From NCBI RefSeq assembly GCF_900111835.1, contig NZ_FOJP01000030.1, forward strand, positions 1 through 42,530: DNA of 42,530 nt, given 5' to 3'. A program made the translations under genes and the position numbers. Below the pieces are notes generated by a model. It did no database searches, was not told the DNA's origin, and worked only from the letters and a program-made list of their open reading frames with translations. This document shows positions 9,933 through 18,134 of this stretch, piece by piece (position 1 is the stretch's first letter; the number at the start of each line of letters is the position of its first letter). The stretch comes from Metapseudomonas otitidis. Lineage in GTDB: Bacteria; Pseudomonadota; Gammaproteobacteria; Pseudomonadales; Pseudomonadaceae.

Positions 9933-11665
9933 TTCTGTTCCCGCTCGAAATCGCAGGCGGCCGGGGCCTCCACCGCCAGGGGTTCATGGGGCAGGTGCCT
10001 GGGCTCGGCCAGCCACTCGCGGCCCCGCAGCATCATGTCGAAGTAGATGCCGGGCATGGCCCGCACCTTCAGGTCCCAGGCCAGGCGGCGCGGCACCCGT
10101 GGGTCGAGGGGGAAGGTAGGCAGCAGCTTGCCGCCGTAGCCGAACTCGGCCAGCACCACCTTGCCGCGCTCCACGGTGAGCGGGCAGGCGCCGTAGCCGT
10201 CGTAGAGCGCCCGTGGCCCACGGCCGGCCAGCACCGCCAGGAGGTTCTCCGCCACCACCGGGGCCTGCTTGCGCACGGCGGCGGCGGTCTTGGCATTGGG
10301 CGCGGCGCAGACGTCACCCAGGCTGAAGATGTTGCCGAAGCGCGGGTGGCGAAGGGTCTCGTGGTCGGCCTCGACCCAGCCCTCGGCGTTGGCCAGCACG
10401 CTGTCGCGGATGAAGCGCGGGGCCTTCTGCGGCGGCACCACATGGAGCAGGTCGAAGGTCTTCTCCAGTTCGTGGACCTGGCCGTCCTTGTCGGTCTGGC
10501 GGAACCAGGCGCGCCGCGCCGGGCCGTCCACCTTCACCAGTTGCGTGGTCAGCTGCAGGTTCACGCCGTAGCGCTCGATGTAGCCCATCAGCGTCGGGAC
10601 GAAGTCGGCCACGCCGAACAGCGCGGCGCCGGCGCTGCAGAACTCGGGCTGGATGGCGCCCAGCCGGCCCTCGCGCTGCCACCAGTCGCAGGACAGGTAG
10701 AGCGCCTTCTGCGGTGCGCCGGCGCATTTGATCGGCATCGGCGGCTGGGTGAACAGGGCGCGCCCTTCGCGCAGTTCCTGCACCAGGCGCCAGGTGTAGG
10801 GCGCCAGCTCGAAGCGGTAGTTGGAAGTGACGCCGTTGCGGCCGAGGGTTTCCTCCAGGCCGTCGATGGCGCCCCAGTCCAGGCTCAGCCCCGGGCACAC
10901 CACCAGGGCCCGGTAGGCGAGGCGGGTGCCGTCTTCCAGCACCACGCACTGCTGCTCCGGCTCGAAGGCGGCCACGGCGGCGTGCACCCACTGCGCCTGG
11001 GGTGGGATGCACTGGGCCATGGGGCGTTCGGTGCGGGCGCGGTCGAACACCCCGGCGCCCACCAGGGTCCAGCCGGGCTGGTAGTGGTGCTGGTCGCGGG
11101 GCTCCACCACGGCGATGCGCAAGCCGGGCTGGCGCTTGAGCAGGCTGGCGGTCACCGCGCAGCCGGCGGCACCGCCGCCCACCACCACCACGTCGTAGCG
11201 CTGGCCGGGGCTGGCGTGGCTGGGTTCGGCACGCGGTGCGTCCTGCCAGCGCTGTTCCAGGCGCGGGGCCAGGCCGTTGAGGTCGTAGCCGGCCTCGCGG
11301 GCGGTGGCCAGCAGGGCCAACGGGTCGAGGTGATGGGCTTCGCTGAGGGCCCACAGGCTACAGGAGCGGGTGCCGGTCCGGCAGTAGGCCAGCACCGGGC
11401 CGCGCACCTGGGCGAGGAGGGCATTGAAGGCCTCGACGTCGGCATCGCGGATCTGCCCGGACACCACCAGCAGGTGGTGGTAGTCGAGGCCGTTGGCCTG
11501 GGCGGCGGCCTGCATCTCGGCGGAGCTGGGCTGCTGCTCGCCCTCGTTGTCCGGACGGTTGTTGATCACGCAGCGGTAGCCCGCGGCGGCCAGGGTGCCC
11601 ATGTCCGCCGGCTGCAGCTGGGTGGAGACGGCGATGAAGGGGGTGAGGCGCTTGATGCTGTCCAT
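9929..11665 (-). CDS. Fusion of DUF442 (rhodanese-like/phosphatase) with sulfide:quinone reductase-type flavoprotein
   Basis: 578 residues in two parts. Residues 1-~115 form a DUF442 domain (FIAVSTQLQPADMGTLAAAG) with active loop CRTGTRS at Cys95, resembling a rhodanese or tyrosine-phosphatase loop. After a linker, a Rossmann FAD domain starts at ~157 (YDVVVVGGGAAGCAV). It continues as a type II sulfide:quinone reductase, with KCAGAPQKALYLSCDW carrying the first redox cysteine and SLGDVCAAPNAKTAAAV carrying the FAD motif with the second. The family oxidises H2S to persulfide/polysulfide and feeds electrons to quinone at the membrane. The fused loop cysteine could take the persulfide on. It sits between the dioxygenase gene (10-base gap) and sulP (4-base overlap). 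Annotated relatives are called bifunctional phosphatase/oxidoreductase; sulfur transfer is the better contextual guess. Confidence 0.87.
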   Translation of the reverse strand: MDSIKRLTPFIAVSTQLQPADMGTLAAAGYRCVINNRPDNEGEQQPSSAEMQAAAQANGLDYHHLLVVSGQIRDADVEAFNALLAQVRGPVLAYCRTGTRSCSLWALSEAHHLDPLALLATAREAGYDLNGLAPRLEQRWQDAPRAEPSHASPGQRYDVVVVGGGAAGCAVTASLLKRQPGLRIAVVEPRDQHHYQPGWTLVGAGVFDRARTERPMAQCIPPQAQWVHAAVAAFEPEQQCVVLEDGTRLAYRALVVCPGLSLDWGAIDGLEETLGRNGVTSNYRFELAPYTWRLVQELREGRALFTQPPMPIKCAGAPQKALYLSCDWWQREGRLGAIQPEFCSAGAALFGVADFVPTLMGYIERYGVNLQLTTQLVKVDGPARRAWFRQTDKDGQVHELEKTFDLLHVVPPQKAPRFIRDSVLANAEGWVEADHETLRHPRFGNIFSLGDVCAAPNAKTAAAVRKQAPVVAENLLAVLAGRGPRALYDGYGACPLTVERGKVVLAEFGYGGKLLPTFPLDPRVPRRLAWDLKVRAMPGIYFDMMLRGREWLAEPRHLPHEPLAVEAPAACDFEREQK

Positions 11666-11675
11666 GGTCGGCCTC

Positions 11676-12539
11676 TCAGAGTGCGTTCAGGGGAATCTTC
11701 AGGTAGCGGGTGCCGTTGGCCTCGGCCGGCGGCAACTGCCCGGCGCGCATGTTCACCTGCACCGAGGGCAGGATCAGGGCGGGCATGCCGAGGGTGGCGT
11801 CGCGGGCCTGGCGCATGGCGACGAACTCGTCTTCGCTGATGCCTTCATGCACGTGCACGTTGTGGGCACGTTCCTCGCCCACGCTGGTCTGGTAGAGGAA
11901 GTGCTCGCGCCCCGGGGCCTTGTAGTCGTGGCACATGAACAGGCGGGTGGTGTCCGGCAGGGCGAACAGCCTGCGGATGGAGCGGTACAGGGTGCGCGCG
12001 TCGCCGCCGGGGAAGTCGCAGCGGGCGGTGCCGTAGTCGGGCATGAACAGGGTGTCGCCGACGAAGGCGGCGTCGCCGATCAGGTAGGTCATGCAGGCCG
12101 GGGTGTGGCCGGGGGTGTGCAGCGCCTGGGCCTGGATGCCGCCGACGCTGAAGCGGTCGCCGTCCTTGAGCAGGTGGTCGAACTGGCTGCCGTCGGTGGC
12201 GAAGCCGCTCTCGGCGTTGAACAGCGTGCCGAAGGTCCGCTGCACCACGGTGATGTGCTCGCCGATGGCCAGCCTGCCGCCCAGCTGGCGCTGGATGTAG
12301 GGCGCGGCGGAGAGGTGGTCGGCGTGGACGTGGGTCTCCAGGATCCATTCCAGGGTCAGCCCCTGTTCGCGCACGTAGGCGATCAGGCGGTCGGCGCTGG
12401 TGGTGCGGGTGCGCCCGGCGGCGGGGTCGTAGTCGAGCACCGAGTCCACCACGGCGCAGCGCCGGGAGGCCGGGTCGCTCACCACGTAGCTGTAGGTGAA
12501 GGTGGCGGGGTCGAAGAAGGGTTCAACGTGGGCAGTCAT
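11676..12539 (-). CDS. Metallo-beta-lactamase-fold persulfide dioxygenase (ETHE1/Blh-like)
   Basis: 287 residues. The metal motif ETHVHADHLS gives H70, H72, D74 and H75; further ligands lie in LHTPGHTPACMTYLIGD and LFMCHDYKAPGR. The spacing and the GDTLFMPDYGTARCDFPGG segment match the ETHE1/Blh branch. These mononuclear iron enzymes oxidise glutathione persulfide to sulfite. It is the first gene of the operon: AAGGAG lies 10 bases upstream of the ATG and a perfect ATACCCC palindrome sits just above that. Together with the reductase and SulP gene it forms a complete route from sulfide to sulfite and probable anion export. Glyoxalase II is the main alternative, less likely in this context. Confidence 0.87.
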   Translation of the reverse strand: MTAHVEPFFDPATFTYSYVVSDPASRRCAVVDSVLDYDPAAGRTRTTSADRLIAYVREQGLTLEWILETHVHADHLSAAPYIQRQLGGRLAIGEHITVVQRTFGTLFNAESGFATDGSQFDHLLKDGDRFSVGGIQAQALHTPGHTPACMTYLIGDAAFVGDTLFMPDYGTARCDFPGGDARTLYRSIRRLFALPDTTRLFMCHDYKAPGREHFLYQTSVGEERAHNVHVHEGISEDEFVAMRQARDATLGMPALILPSVQVNMRAGQLPPAEANGTRYLKIPLNAL

Positions 12540-12554
12540 GGTTCAGCTCTCCTT

Positions 12555-12574
12555 AAATACCCCTTGGGGTATTT
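12555..12574. promoter_or_regulatory. ATACCCC palindrome 1, operator of the sulfide-oxidation operon
   Basis: Perfect 9-bp arms AAATACCCC / GGGGTATTT separated by TT. On the minus strand it lies between a possible -10 (TACAAAT) and the ribosome-binding site of the dioxygenase gene. A 27-base AT-only-like block (12604-12630) sits upstream as a possible UP element. G4-tract palindromes of this kind are bound by CsoR/RcnR-family repressors, including the persulfide sensor CstR. The assignment to that family is inference, and no such repressor gene is in the window. Confidence 0.75.
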
Positions 12575-12658
12575 GTATGGTGCTGAGCATAGCTGCCATC
12601 CAGTTATATATTTATATTTTTTTGATATATGCGGCGGCGCGCTGAAACCTTCGGGTAT

Positions 12659-13660
12659 TCAACCCAGGTCGGCGCGGTAGCGATTGGGCGACATGCCGAA
12701 CCAGCGCAGGCAGGCCTTGTGGAAACTGCTCTGGTCGTTGAAGCCGAGGGTGGTGGCGATGTACTTGATGCTCCGCGTGGAGCGCCTCAGGTAGTCGTGG
12801 GCCAGGCGCAGGCGGCAATCGTCGGCGATGGCCTTGAAGTGGGTGTCCTCGCGGTCCAGCGCATTCTGCAGGCTGCGCGGGCTGAGGCCCAGGCGCTCGG
12901 CGATGTCCGGCAGGGTGGGGCGGGCCTGGGCGGCGATCAGCTCCATCAGCAGGCGGCGCACCCGGGCCGCCACCGAACCGTTGAGGATCTCGTGGGCCAT
13001 GTGCTGTGCGCGCTCGGCATGCAGGGCGTCCAGTGCCTCGTCGGCGGTGGGCAGCGGCAGCTCGGCGATGGACGGGCAGAACACCAGGGCATTGGTGCGC
13101 GCGGAGAACACCAGGTCCGGGCCGAACAGGCGCGCCAGGCGGGCGGTGTTCTCCGGCTCGGGGTAGGTGAACTCCACGCGGATCGGCATCGGCCGGTGAT
13201 AGGGCTCCAGCCAGTGGATCAGCGCCAGCACCAGCGCCGCGCCAGCGTCGAGGAAGGCCCGGGGGGCGCTCAGCTGGCCCAGCTCGCGCCCGTGCAGCAC
13301 CAGGTTGCCGGCGCTGTCCCGGTCGAGGAACAGCTGCGAGCCACTGCTGATCAGCGGGTGGTACTCCACCACCCGTTCCAGCGCGTTGCCCAGGGTCGGG
13401 GCGGACATGATGCTGTAGGTGAACGGGCTCCACACCGAGGGATGGGCGTAGTGGTAGGCCAGCAGGCCCAGGTCCGGGTTGCCGGTCTGCCGCAGGGCCT
13501 CGTCGAACAGGCCGTAGATCACTGCCGTCCGGATTGGCGCGCCACTGGCCAGCGCGGCTTCGATCTCCTGTGCGGGGATCGCCAGGCTGTCCGGGTCGAC
13601 TCCTGACTTGACTAGGGCCTTCCACAGGACCTTCGAACAGGCGGCGGTAATCGCGTACAT
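12659..13660 (-). CDS. AraC-family transcriptional regulator (OruR/ArgR-like architecture)
   Basis: 333 residues. The N-terminal ~200 residues match the 'arabinose-binding domain of AraC, N-terminal' type, with segments GLLAYHYAHPSVWSPFTYSI, GNALERVVEYHPLIS and IRVEFTYPEPENTARLARLF. The C-terminal double helix-turn-helix covers roughly 230-330 (LPDIAERLGLSPRSLQNAL; IKYIATTLGFNDQSSFHKAC; FGMSPNRYR). Such regulators usually act on a neighbouring catabolic or virulence operon. Here the neighbours are the sulfide operon (same strand, downstream) and the EAL gene (divergent, 216 bases apart). The latter is the more natural partner by position. No ligand can be assigned. Confidence 0.9.
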   Translation of the reverse strand: MYAITAACSKVLWKALVKSGVDPDSLAIPAQEIEAALASGAPIRTAVIYGLFDEALRQTGNPDLGLLAYHYAHPSVWSPFTYSIMSAPTLGNALERVVEYHPLISSGSQLFLDRDSAGNLVLHGRELGQLSAPRAFLDAGAALVLALIHWLEPYHRPMPIRVEFTYPEPENTARLARLFGPDLVFSARTNALVFCPSIAELPLPTADEALDALHAERAQHMAHEILNGSVAARVRRLLMELIAAQARPTLPDIAERLGLSPRSLQNALDREDTHFKAIADDCRLRLAHDYLRRSTRSIKYIATTLGFNDQSSFHKACLRWFGMSPNRYRADLG

Positions 13661-13729
13661 GAATCTATCCAGGCCGGGTCATTGAGTTCTTGGAAGTGGG
13701 GTCGCCCTGTACTTCAGGACAAGGAAAAG

Positions 13730-13743
13730 GTGTCCCCGGACAC
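13730..13743. promoter_or_regulatory. Palindrome in the AraC-EAL divergent gap
   Basis: GTGTCC-CC-GGACAC, perfect 6-bp arms, 70 bases upstream of the AraC gene start and about 135 upstream of the EAL gene start. A second short inverted element, GTGAA / TTCAC, lies near 13779-13793. This is a plausible regulator site, but short palindromes are expected by chance at some rate in GC-rich DNA. Confidence 0.3.
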
Positions 13744-13876
13744 TTACCGCGCATTTCTTCGCAATAGGATAATTTCCGTGAAAAACTTCACAAAGTTTTA
13801 TGTGCGTGCATGTTCCCGCGCATGCCGGTTCTTTGTGGATTTAAAACATTCATCGAGGTCGTCCTTGTGTGCGCGC

Positions 13877-14632
13877 ATGTCCCAATCCAGTGATCTTGCC
13901 TGTGAGTTCTACGATGCATTGAACGACGGGAAGTTGGGCCTGGCCTTTCAACCGGTGGTCCATTCCCGGCACCCCCATCGTGTTCTCTATTACGAAGGCC
14001 TGCTGCGCAGCCTGGCCGAACCGTTTCCCTGCAATCCCATCGCCCTGCTGGAGCGCCTGGGGCGCATCCGCCTGCTGGACGCCTCGGTGGTGTCCAACGT
14101 CGTGCGCTTGCTGGACCGCAACCCAGCCCTCACCCTCGGCTGCAACATCTCGGCCCTGAGCGCCGCCCTCGACCCCGGCTGGGAGGCTCTGGGCGGCCTG
14201 TTCGAGGACCGCCCGGAACTGGCCGGTCGGCTGGTCATCGAGATCACCGAGAGCGCCCGCTTCGGCAGCCACGCCGATGCCCTGGCGTTCTTCCAGCGCT
14301 TCTCCCACCTGGGTTGCAAGGTGGCGGTGGACGACCTCGGCGCCGGCTGCTTCACCCTGGATTTCGTCGCCGAGGCGCGCCCCGGCATCATCAAGATCGA
14401 CCGCAGCTACCTGGTGGAAGCACGGGAGGGTGGCTCGGCACTCAGGCGTCTGGAACAGGTCGTCGAAACCTGCCGGGATATATCCCCGGTGGTGGTACTC
14501 GAAGGCATCGAAACCCCGGCCGACCATCAACTTGCCTGCGCGGTAAATGTCGAATGGCTGCAAGGCTTCTTGTTCGGCATGCCGCGTGTCGATCACCCGG
14601 ATATACCGGGCAATGGATCACTGAAGTTCTGA
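13877..14632 (+). CDS. Stand-alone EAL-domain cyclic-di-GMP phosphodiesterase
   Basis: 251 residues consisting of an EAL domain only, with no GGDEF or sensor domain. Catalytic signatures are present: EGLLR at residue 40 (the E of the ExLxR motif kept, Ala replaced by Gly), CNISALS (metal Asn), LVIEITESA (metal Glu), VAVDDLGAG (paired Asp), IIKIDRSYL (Lys), VVLEGIET and WLQGFLFGMP. All residues needed for pGpG formation appear to be there, so activity is likely. I chose ATG 13877 because it begins the conserved part. TTG 13865, with GAGG 6 bases before it, has the better ribosome-binding site and would add four residues. The gene is divergent from the AraC gene and converges on the cyd operon. 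Confidence 0.85.
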   Translation: MSQSSDLACEFYDALNDGKLGLAFQPVVHSRHPHRVLYYEGLLRSLAEPFPCNPIALLERLGRIRLLDASVVSNVVRLLDRNPALTLGCNISALSAALDPGWEALGGLFEDRPELAGRLVIEITESARFGSHADALAFFQRFSHLGCKVAVDDLGAGCFTLDFVAEARPGIIKIDRSYLVEAREGGSALRRLEQVVETCRDISPVVVLEGIETPADHQLACAVNVEWLQGFLFGMPRVDHPDIPGNGSLKF

Positions 14633-14717
14633 TGGGTGTTCGCGAGAGTTGCGCAGCTTAACCGTCTGGTGAATGCACTGGCGTGGCGTTGATAACACTT
14701 TCGAACATGGGCGAAGT

Positions 14718-14756
14718 GCAATTGGAAGTTGACCAGTTCGACAACTTCACAATTGC
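14718..14756. repeat. 14-bp hairpin between the EAL gene and the cyd operon
   Basis: GCAATTGGAAGTTG (14718-14731) pairs with CAACTTC-A-CAATTGC (14742-14756), with a single bulged A and a 10-base loop. It is AT-richer than its surroundings and lacks a U-run. It may act as a bidirectional terminator for the converging genes or as a protein-binding site. Confidence 0.5.
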
Positions 14757-14761
14757 CGATA

Positions 14762-14784
14762 CCCCCCGCCTTGCGCGAGGGGGC
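14762..14784 (-). terminator. GC-rich hairpin after the cyd operon
   Basis: On the minus strand GCCCCCTCGC pairs with GCGGGGG across a 5-base loop with one bulge, 3 bases after the ybgE stop. There is no clear T-run, so it is a weak intrinsic terminator or a transcript-stabilising stem. Confidence 0.45.
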
Positions 14785-14786
14785 GT

Positions 14787-15092
14787 TCAGAAACCCTGCG
14801 CCCGGGCCAGCAGTGCGTAGCCCAGCACCAGCAACGGCCAGGCGCACCAGGGGCTGAACAGCAGGCGCCAGGGCAGGGCGCGCGGGACGAAGCCCACGCC
14901 GTGGACGAAGCCGCCGCTGATGCCGAGCATGGTCAGCATCAGCAGGCCGTGGGAGTAGGCGCCCGTGTCATCGACGAAGGCACCGGGGTGGATCAGCAAC
15001 AGCAGCGCCAGCGGCGCCGCCAGCAGCAGCGAGAGCGCTCGCCCCAGCGGGGCGGCGCTCAGGGCGCGGGGTTCAGTCACTGGCGTCCTCAT
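14787..15092 (-). CDS. ybgE: Cyd operon YbgE-family membrane protein
   Basis: About 101 residues from ATG 15092 (MRTPVTEPRALSA). Three hydrophobic segments include LSLLLAAPLALLLLIHPGAF, a middle helix (HGLLMLTMLGISGGFVHGVGF) and a C-terminal helix (CAWPLLVLGYALLARAQGF). The HPGAF..D.GAYSHG and GGFVHGVGF features are those of the YbgE family found in cytochrome bd operons. Its molecular role is not established. It is the last gene of the operon, and its first 20 bases overlap the 3' end of cydX in another frame, implying coupled translation. Confidence 0.8.
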   Translation of the reverse strand: MRTPVTEPRALSAAPLGRALSLLLAAPLALLLLIHPGAFVDDTGAYSHGLLMLTMLGISGGFVHGVGFVPRALPWRLLFSPWCAWPLLVLGYALLARAQGF

Positions 15093-15183
15093 CCAGGTTC
15101 TGCGTGGTTTCCAGCCACAGCGCGTTGATGATCCCGAAGCTGCAGGCCAGCAGCACACCGAGTATCCAGGCGAAGTACCACAT
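15073..15183 (-). CDS. cydX: CydX small subunit of cytochrome bd
   Basis: 36 residues: MWYFAWILGVLLACSFGIIN, then ALWLETTQNLDEDASD and TGA. A single transmembrane helix starts with the MWYFAWILG signature of CydX. The protein packs against CydA, stabilises the haem site and is needed for full oxidase activity. It starts 12 bases after the cydB stop with GGAG close upstream (GAAGGAGCCCGACC before ATG), and overlaps ybgE. It is too short for most gene callers but is clear by sequence and position. Confidence 0.93.
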   Translation of the reverse strand: MWYFAWILGVLLACSFGIINALWLETTQNLDEDASD

Positions 15184-15195
15184 GGTCGGGCTCCT

Positions 15196-16338
15196 TCAGT
15201 AGAGGCGATGGGTGTTTTCGTCGATGTGCGCGGTGGTCACCCGGCGCCACATCTTCGCGTAGCCCCAGAGGGTGTAGATCAGGATCAGCGGCACGAAGAG
15301 GCAGGCCACCACGAACATGATCCCCAGGGTCTTGTGGCTGGACACTGCGTCCCACACCGTCAGGCTCGACATCGGGTCCAGCGAGGACGGCATGACGAAG
15401 GGGAACAGCGCGAAGCCGGCGGTGCACAGGGTGCCGACGATGGCCAGGCTCGACCCGAGGAAGGCCAGCCCGCCGCGCCGCGCCGAGGCACCGGCCAGGG
15501 CCAGCAGCGCGCCGAGCACGCCGAGCACCGGCGCCAGCATGGTCCACGGGGAGGCCGCGTAGTTGCCCAGCCAGCCGGGGTTGCCGGCGGCCACCTGCTT
15601 GGCCAGCGGGCTCAGCGCCTTGCCGGTCTCCAGCGGTGCGGCGATCACCTGCCCGCTGATACCGCCCAGCCACAGCCAGGCCCCCGCAGCAAGGAAGGCT
15701 GCCAGGTACACCAGCGCCGCCACCTGCGCCGCGCGCCGGCTGCGCAGGGCGACATCGCCCTCGGTGCGCATCATCAGCCAGGTGGCGCCGTGCAGCATCA
15801 GCATCGACAGGCTGGTCACCCCAGCCACCAGGCCGAAGGGGTTGAGCAGTTGCCAGAAGCTGCCGTGGTAGCTCACCCGCAGGTCCCCGTCGAACTGGAA
15901 GGGCACGCCCAGCAGCAGGTTGCCGAAGGCCACGCCGAACACCAGCGAGGGCACCAGCGCCCCGGCGAACAGCCCCCAGTCCCAGGTCTGCCGCCAGCGG
16001 GTGTTGGCCAGCTTGCTGCGGTAGTCGAAGCCCACCGGGCGCACGAACAGGGCGAACAGCACCAGCAACATCGCCCAGTAGAAGCCCGAGAAGGCGGCGG
16101 CGTAGACCAGCGGCCAGGCGGCGAACAGCGCGCCGCCGGCGGTGATCAGCCAGACCTGGTTGCCGTCCCAGTGCGGCGCGATGGTGTTGATCACCACCCG
16201 GCGCTCACTGTCGGTGCGGCCGACGATCGGCAGCAGCGCCGCCGCCCCCAGGTCGAAGCCATCGGTCAGGGCGAAGCCGATCAGCAGCACGCCAACCAGG
16301 ACCCACCAGATCAGCTTGAGGCTTTCGTAATCCAGCAT
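15196..16338 (-). CDS. cydB: Cytochrome bd ubiquinol oxidase subunit II
   Basis: 380 residues, close to E. coli CydB (379). It starts MLDYESLKLIWWVLVGVLLI and has the conserved GFALTDGFDLGAAALLP and TIAPHWDGNQVWLITAGGALF motifs. About eight to nine transmembrane helices follow, ending ...RVTTAHIDENTHRLY. It partners CydA to form the membrane quinol oxidase that reduces O2 to water without proton pumping. It begins 10 bases after cydA ends and is followed by cydX. Confidence 0.95.
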   Translation of the reverse strand: MLDYESLKLIWWVLVGVLLIGFALTDGFDLGAAALLPIVGRTDSERRVVINTIAPHWDGNQVWLITAGGALFAAWPLVYAAAFSGFYWAMLLVLFALFVRPVGFDYRSKLANTRWRQTWDWGLFAGALVPSLVFGVAFGNLLLGVPFQFDGDLRVSYHGSFWQLLNPFGLVAGVTSLSMLMLHGATWLMMRTEGDVALRSRRAAQVAALVYLAAFLAAGAWLWLGGISGQVIAAPLETGKALSPLAKQVAAGNPGWLGNYAASPWTMLAPVLGVLGALLALAGASARRGGLAFLGSSLAIVGTLCTAGFALFPFVMPSSLDPMSSLTVWDAVSSHKTLGIMFVVACLFVPLILIYTLWGYAKMWRRVTTAHIDENTHRLY

Positions 16339-16348
16339 GGCGGTCTCC

Positions 16349-17911
16349 TCAGGCAGCGGCCGGTTGTTGCTCGAAGTGGTAGCGCCCGGTGTGCAGGCTG
16401 GAGGGCCCGAGCCGCGCGAAGCGGATCATCAGGTACATCTCCACCACCAGCAGCAGGCTGTAGAAGGCGATCAGCGCGGTCAGCGAGCCCCACACATCGC
16501 CAGTACTCAGGCTCGACGTGGACAGGTGCGTCGGCAGCACCTCGCCGATGGACCAGGGCTGGCGGCCATGCTCGGCCACGTACCAGCCGGTCTGTGCGGC
16601 GAGCCACGGCAGCGGCAGGCTCCACAGCGCCCACTTCAGCAGCCAGGGTTTGCGCTCCTCGTTCTTGCGCGCCGAGGCCCAGAAGGCACAGGCGAACAGC
16701 GCCAGCATGAGGAAGCCGGCGGCCACCATGACGCGGAAGCTGAAGAACAGCGAAAGCACGTCGGGGATGGTGTCCAGGCTGGCCTGGCGCACCTGCTCGT
16801 CGGTCGCGTCCACCACCTTGTCGGTGTACTTCTTCAGCAGCAGGCCGTAGCCCAGGTCCAGCTTCACCGCGTTGAAGGCCGCCAGGGTGGCCTCGCTGCG
16901 GTCACCGCTGCGCAGTTGCTCCAGCAGCGCGTAGGCCTTCATGCCATTGCGGATGCGCGCCTCGTGCTGCACCAGCAGGTCCTTGATGCCGGTGACCTCC
17001 TTGTCCAGCGAGCGGGTGGCGATCAGGCCCAGCACATAGGGGATCTTGATGGCGTAGTCGGTGCGCATGGCCGCCTGGTCGGGGATGCCGAACAGGGTGA
17101 AGCCCGCCGGCGCCGGGTGGGTGTCCCACTCGGCCTCGATGGCCGCCAGCTTGGTCTTCTGCACGTCGCCGATCTCGTAGCCGGACTCGTCGCCCAGCAC
17201 GATCACCGAGAGGATCGACGCCAGGCCGAAGGCCGAGGCGATGGCGAAGGAGCGGCGGGCGAAGCCCTGGTCACGCTTCTTCAGCAGGTACCAGCTGGAG
17301 ATGGCCAGCACGAAGATCGCCCCGGTCACGTAGCCGGCCGCCACGGTGTGGACGAACTTGACCTGGGCCACCGGGTTGAACAGCAGGGCGCCGAAGTCGG
17401 TCAGCTCCATGCGCATGGTCTCGAAGTTGAACTCCGCGCCCACCGGGTTCTGCATCCAGCCGTTGGCGATCAGGATCCACAGCGCCGAGAGGTTCGAGCC
17501 CAGCGCCACCAGCCAGGTCACGGTCAGGTGCTGCACGCGGGTGAGGCGGTCCCAGCCGAAGAAGAACAGGCCGATGAAGGTGGATTCGAGGAAGAACGCC
17601 ATCAGGCCCTCGATGGCCAGTGGCGCGCCGAAGATGTCCCCCACGTAGTGGCTGTAGTAGGCCCAGTTGGTGCCGAACTGGAACTCCATGGTCAGCCCGG
17701 TGGTGACACCGAGGGCGAAGTTGATGCCGAACAGCTTGCCCCAGAACTGCGTCATGTCCTTGTACACCTGCTTGCCGGTCATCACGTACACCGACTCCAT
17801 GATCGCCAGCAGGAACGACAGGCCGAGCGTCAGGGGCACGAACAGGAAGTGGTACATCGCAGTCAGGGCGAACTGCAGGCGCGATAGATCGACGACTGCT
17901 TCCGTGATCAT
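16349..17911 (-). CDS. cydA: Cytochrome bd ubiquinol oxidase subunit I
   Basis: 520 residues. [20 protein letters not shown] carries the haem b595/d ligand His near residue 21, and [20 protein letters not shown] is the quinol-oxidase signature. The length equals E. coli CydA (522) and exceeds the ~488-residue cyanide-insensitive CioA common in Pseudomonas. This implies the long Q-loop subfamily. It carries haems b558, b595 and d and binds quinol in the periplasmic loop. bd oxidases resist sulfide, cyanide and NO better than haem-copper oxidases, which fits the ATACCCC operator upstream. Its start overlaps the cydP stop by ATGA. Confidence 0.95.
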   Translation of the reverse strand: MITEAVVDLSRLQFALTAMYHFLFVPLTLGLSFLLAIMESVYVMTGKQVYKDMTQFWGKLFGINFALGVTTGLTMEFQFGTNWAYYSHYVGDIFGAPLAIEGLMAFFLESTFIGLFFFGWDRLTRVQHLTVTWLVALGSNLSALWILIANGWMQNPVGAEFNFETMRMELTDFGALLFNPVAQVKFVHTVAAGYVTGAIFVLAISSWYLLKKRDQGFARRSFAIASAFGLASILSVIVLGDESGYEIGDVQKTKLAAIEAEWDTHPAPAGFTLFGIPDQAAMRTDYAIKIPYVLGLIATRSLDKEVTGIKDLLVQHEARIRNGMKAYALLEQLRSGDRSEATLAAFNAVKLDLGYGLLLKKYTDKVVDATDEQVRQASLDTIPDVLSLFFSFRVMVAAGFLMLALFACAFWASARKNEERKPWLLKWALWSLPLPWLAAQTGWYVAEHGRQPWSIGEVLPTHLSTSSLSTGDVWGSLTALIAFYSLLLVVEMYLMIRFARLGPSSLHTGRYHFEQQPAAA

Positions 17912-18108
17912 CTCGGGCTCTCCTCAGTGGATGGTTGGGGGGATGCGGAAGGGGGCGTGGGCGCATCGAGCAGGCGGGCGGCTGTACGTGATGCGCCGTC
18001 ACGGGGGACCGTGGGGGCGTCGAACCAGAGCGTCTTGATGCCCCAGAGCAGCAGGAGCTTGATCAGCAGGATGCAGGTGATTTCCCTGACCAGGGTGCGC
18101 GAGGACAT
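17908..18108 (-). CDS. cydP: CydP-type small membrane protein of the cytochrome bd operon
   Basis: 66 residues from ATG 18108 ([20 protein letters not shown]). One transmembrane helix (about residues 8-26, [17 protein letters not shown]) is followed by a Pro/Ser-rich soluble tail. REITxILxIKLxLLxGIKxLWF is the pattern of the putative small oxidase subunit CydP found before cydA in many proteobacteria. An upstream ATG at 18129 would add 7 residues, but it starts only 5 bases from the palindromic operator and has no ribosome-binding site, so I prefer 18108. Neither start has a strong Shine-Dalgarno. Its stop overlaps the cydA start. Function is inferred from family and position. Confidence 0.75.
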   Translation of the reverse strand: MSSRTLVREITCILLIKLLLLWGIKTLWFDAPTVPRDGASRTAARLLDAPTPPSASPQPSTEESPR

Positions 18109-18134
18109 GAGCGTACGACGTGTGTGCATGCCGG

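Noticed and set aside
7284..10046. 920-codon plus-strand frame across the LysR and SulP genes
   Set aside because: It spans two well-supported genes and their gap. The product is a Gln/Gly/Ala/His-rich shadow with no domain.
14965..17887. Long plus-strand frames opposite the cyd operon
   Set aside because: Antisense shadows. CydA, CydB and CydX on the minus strand are unmistakable.
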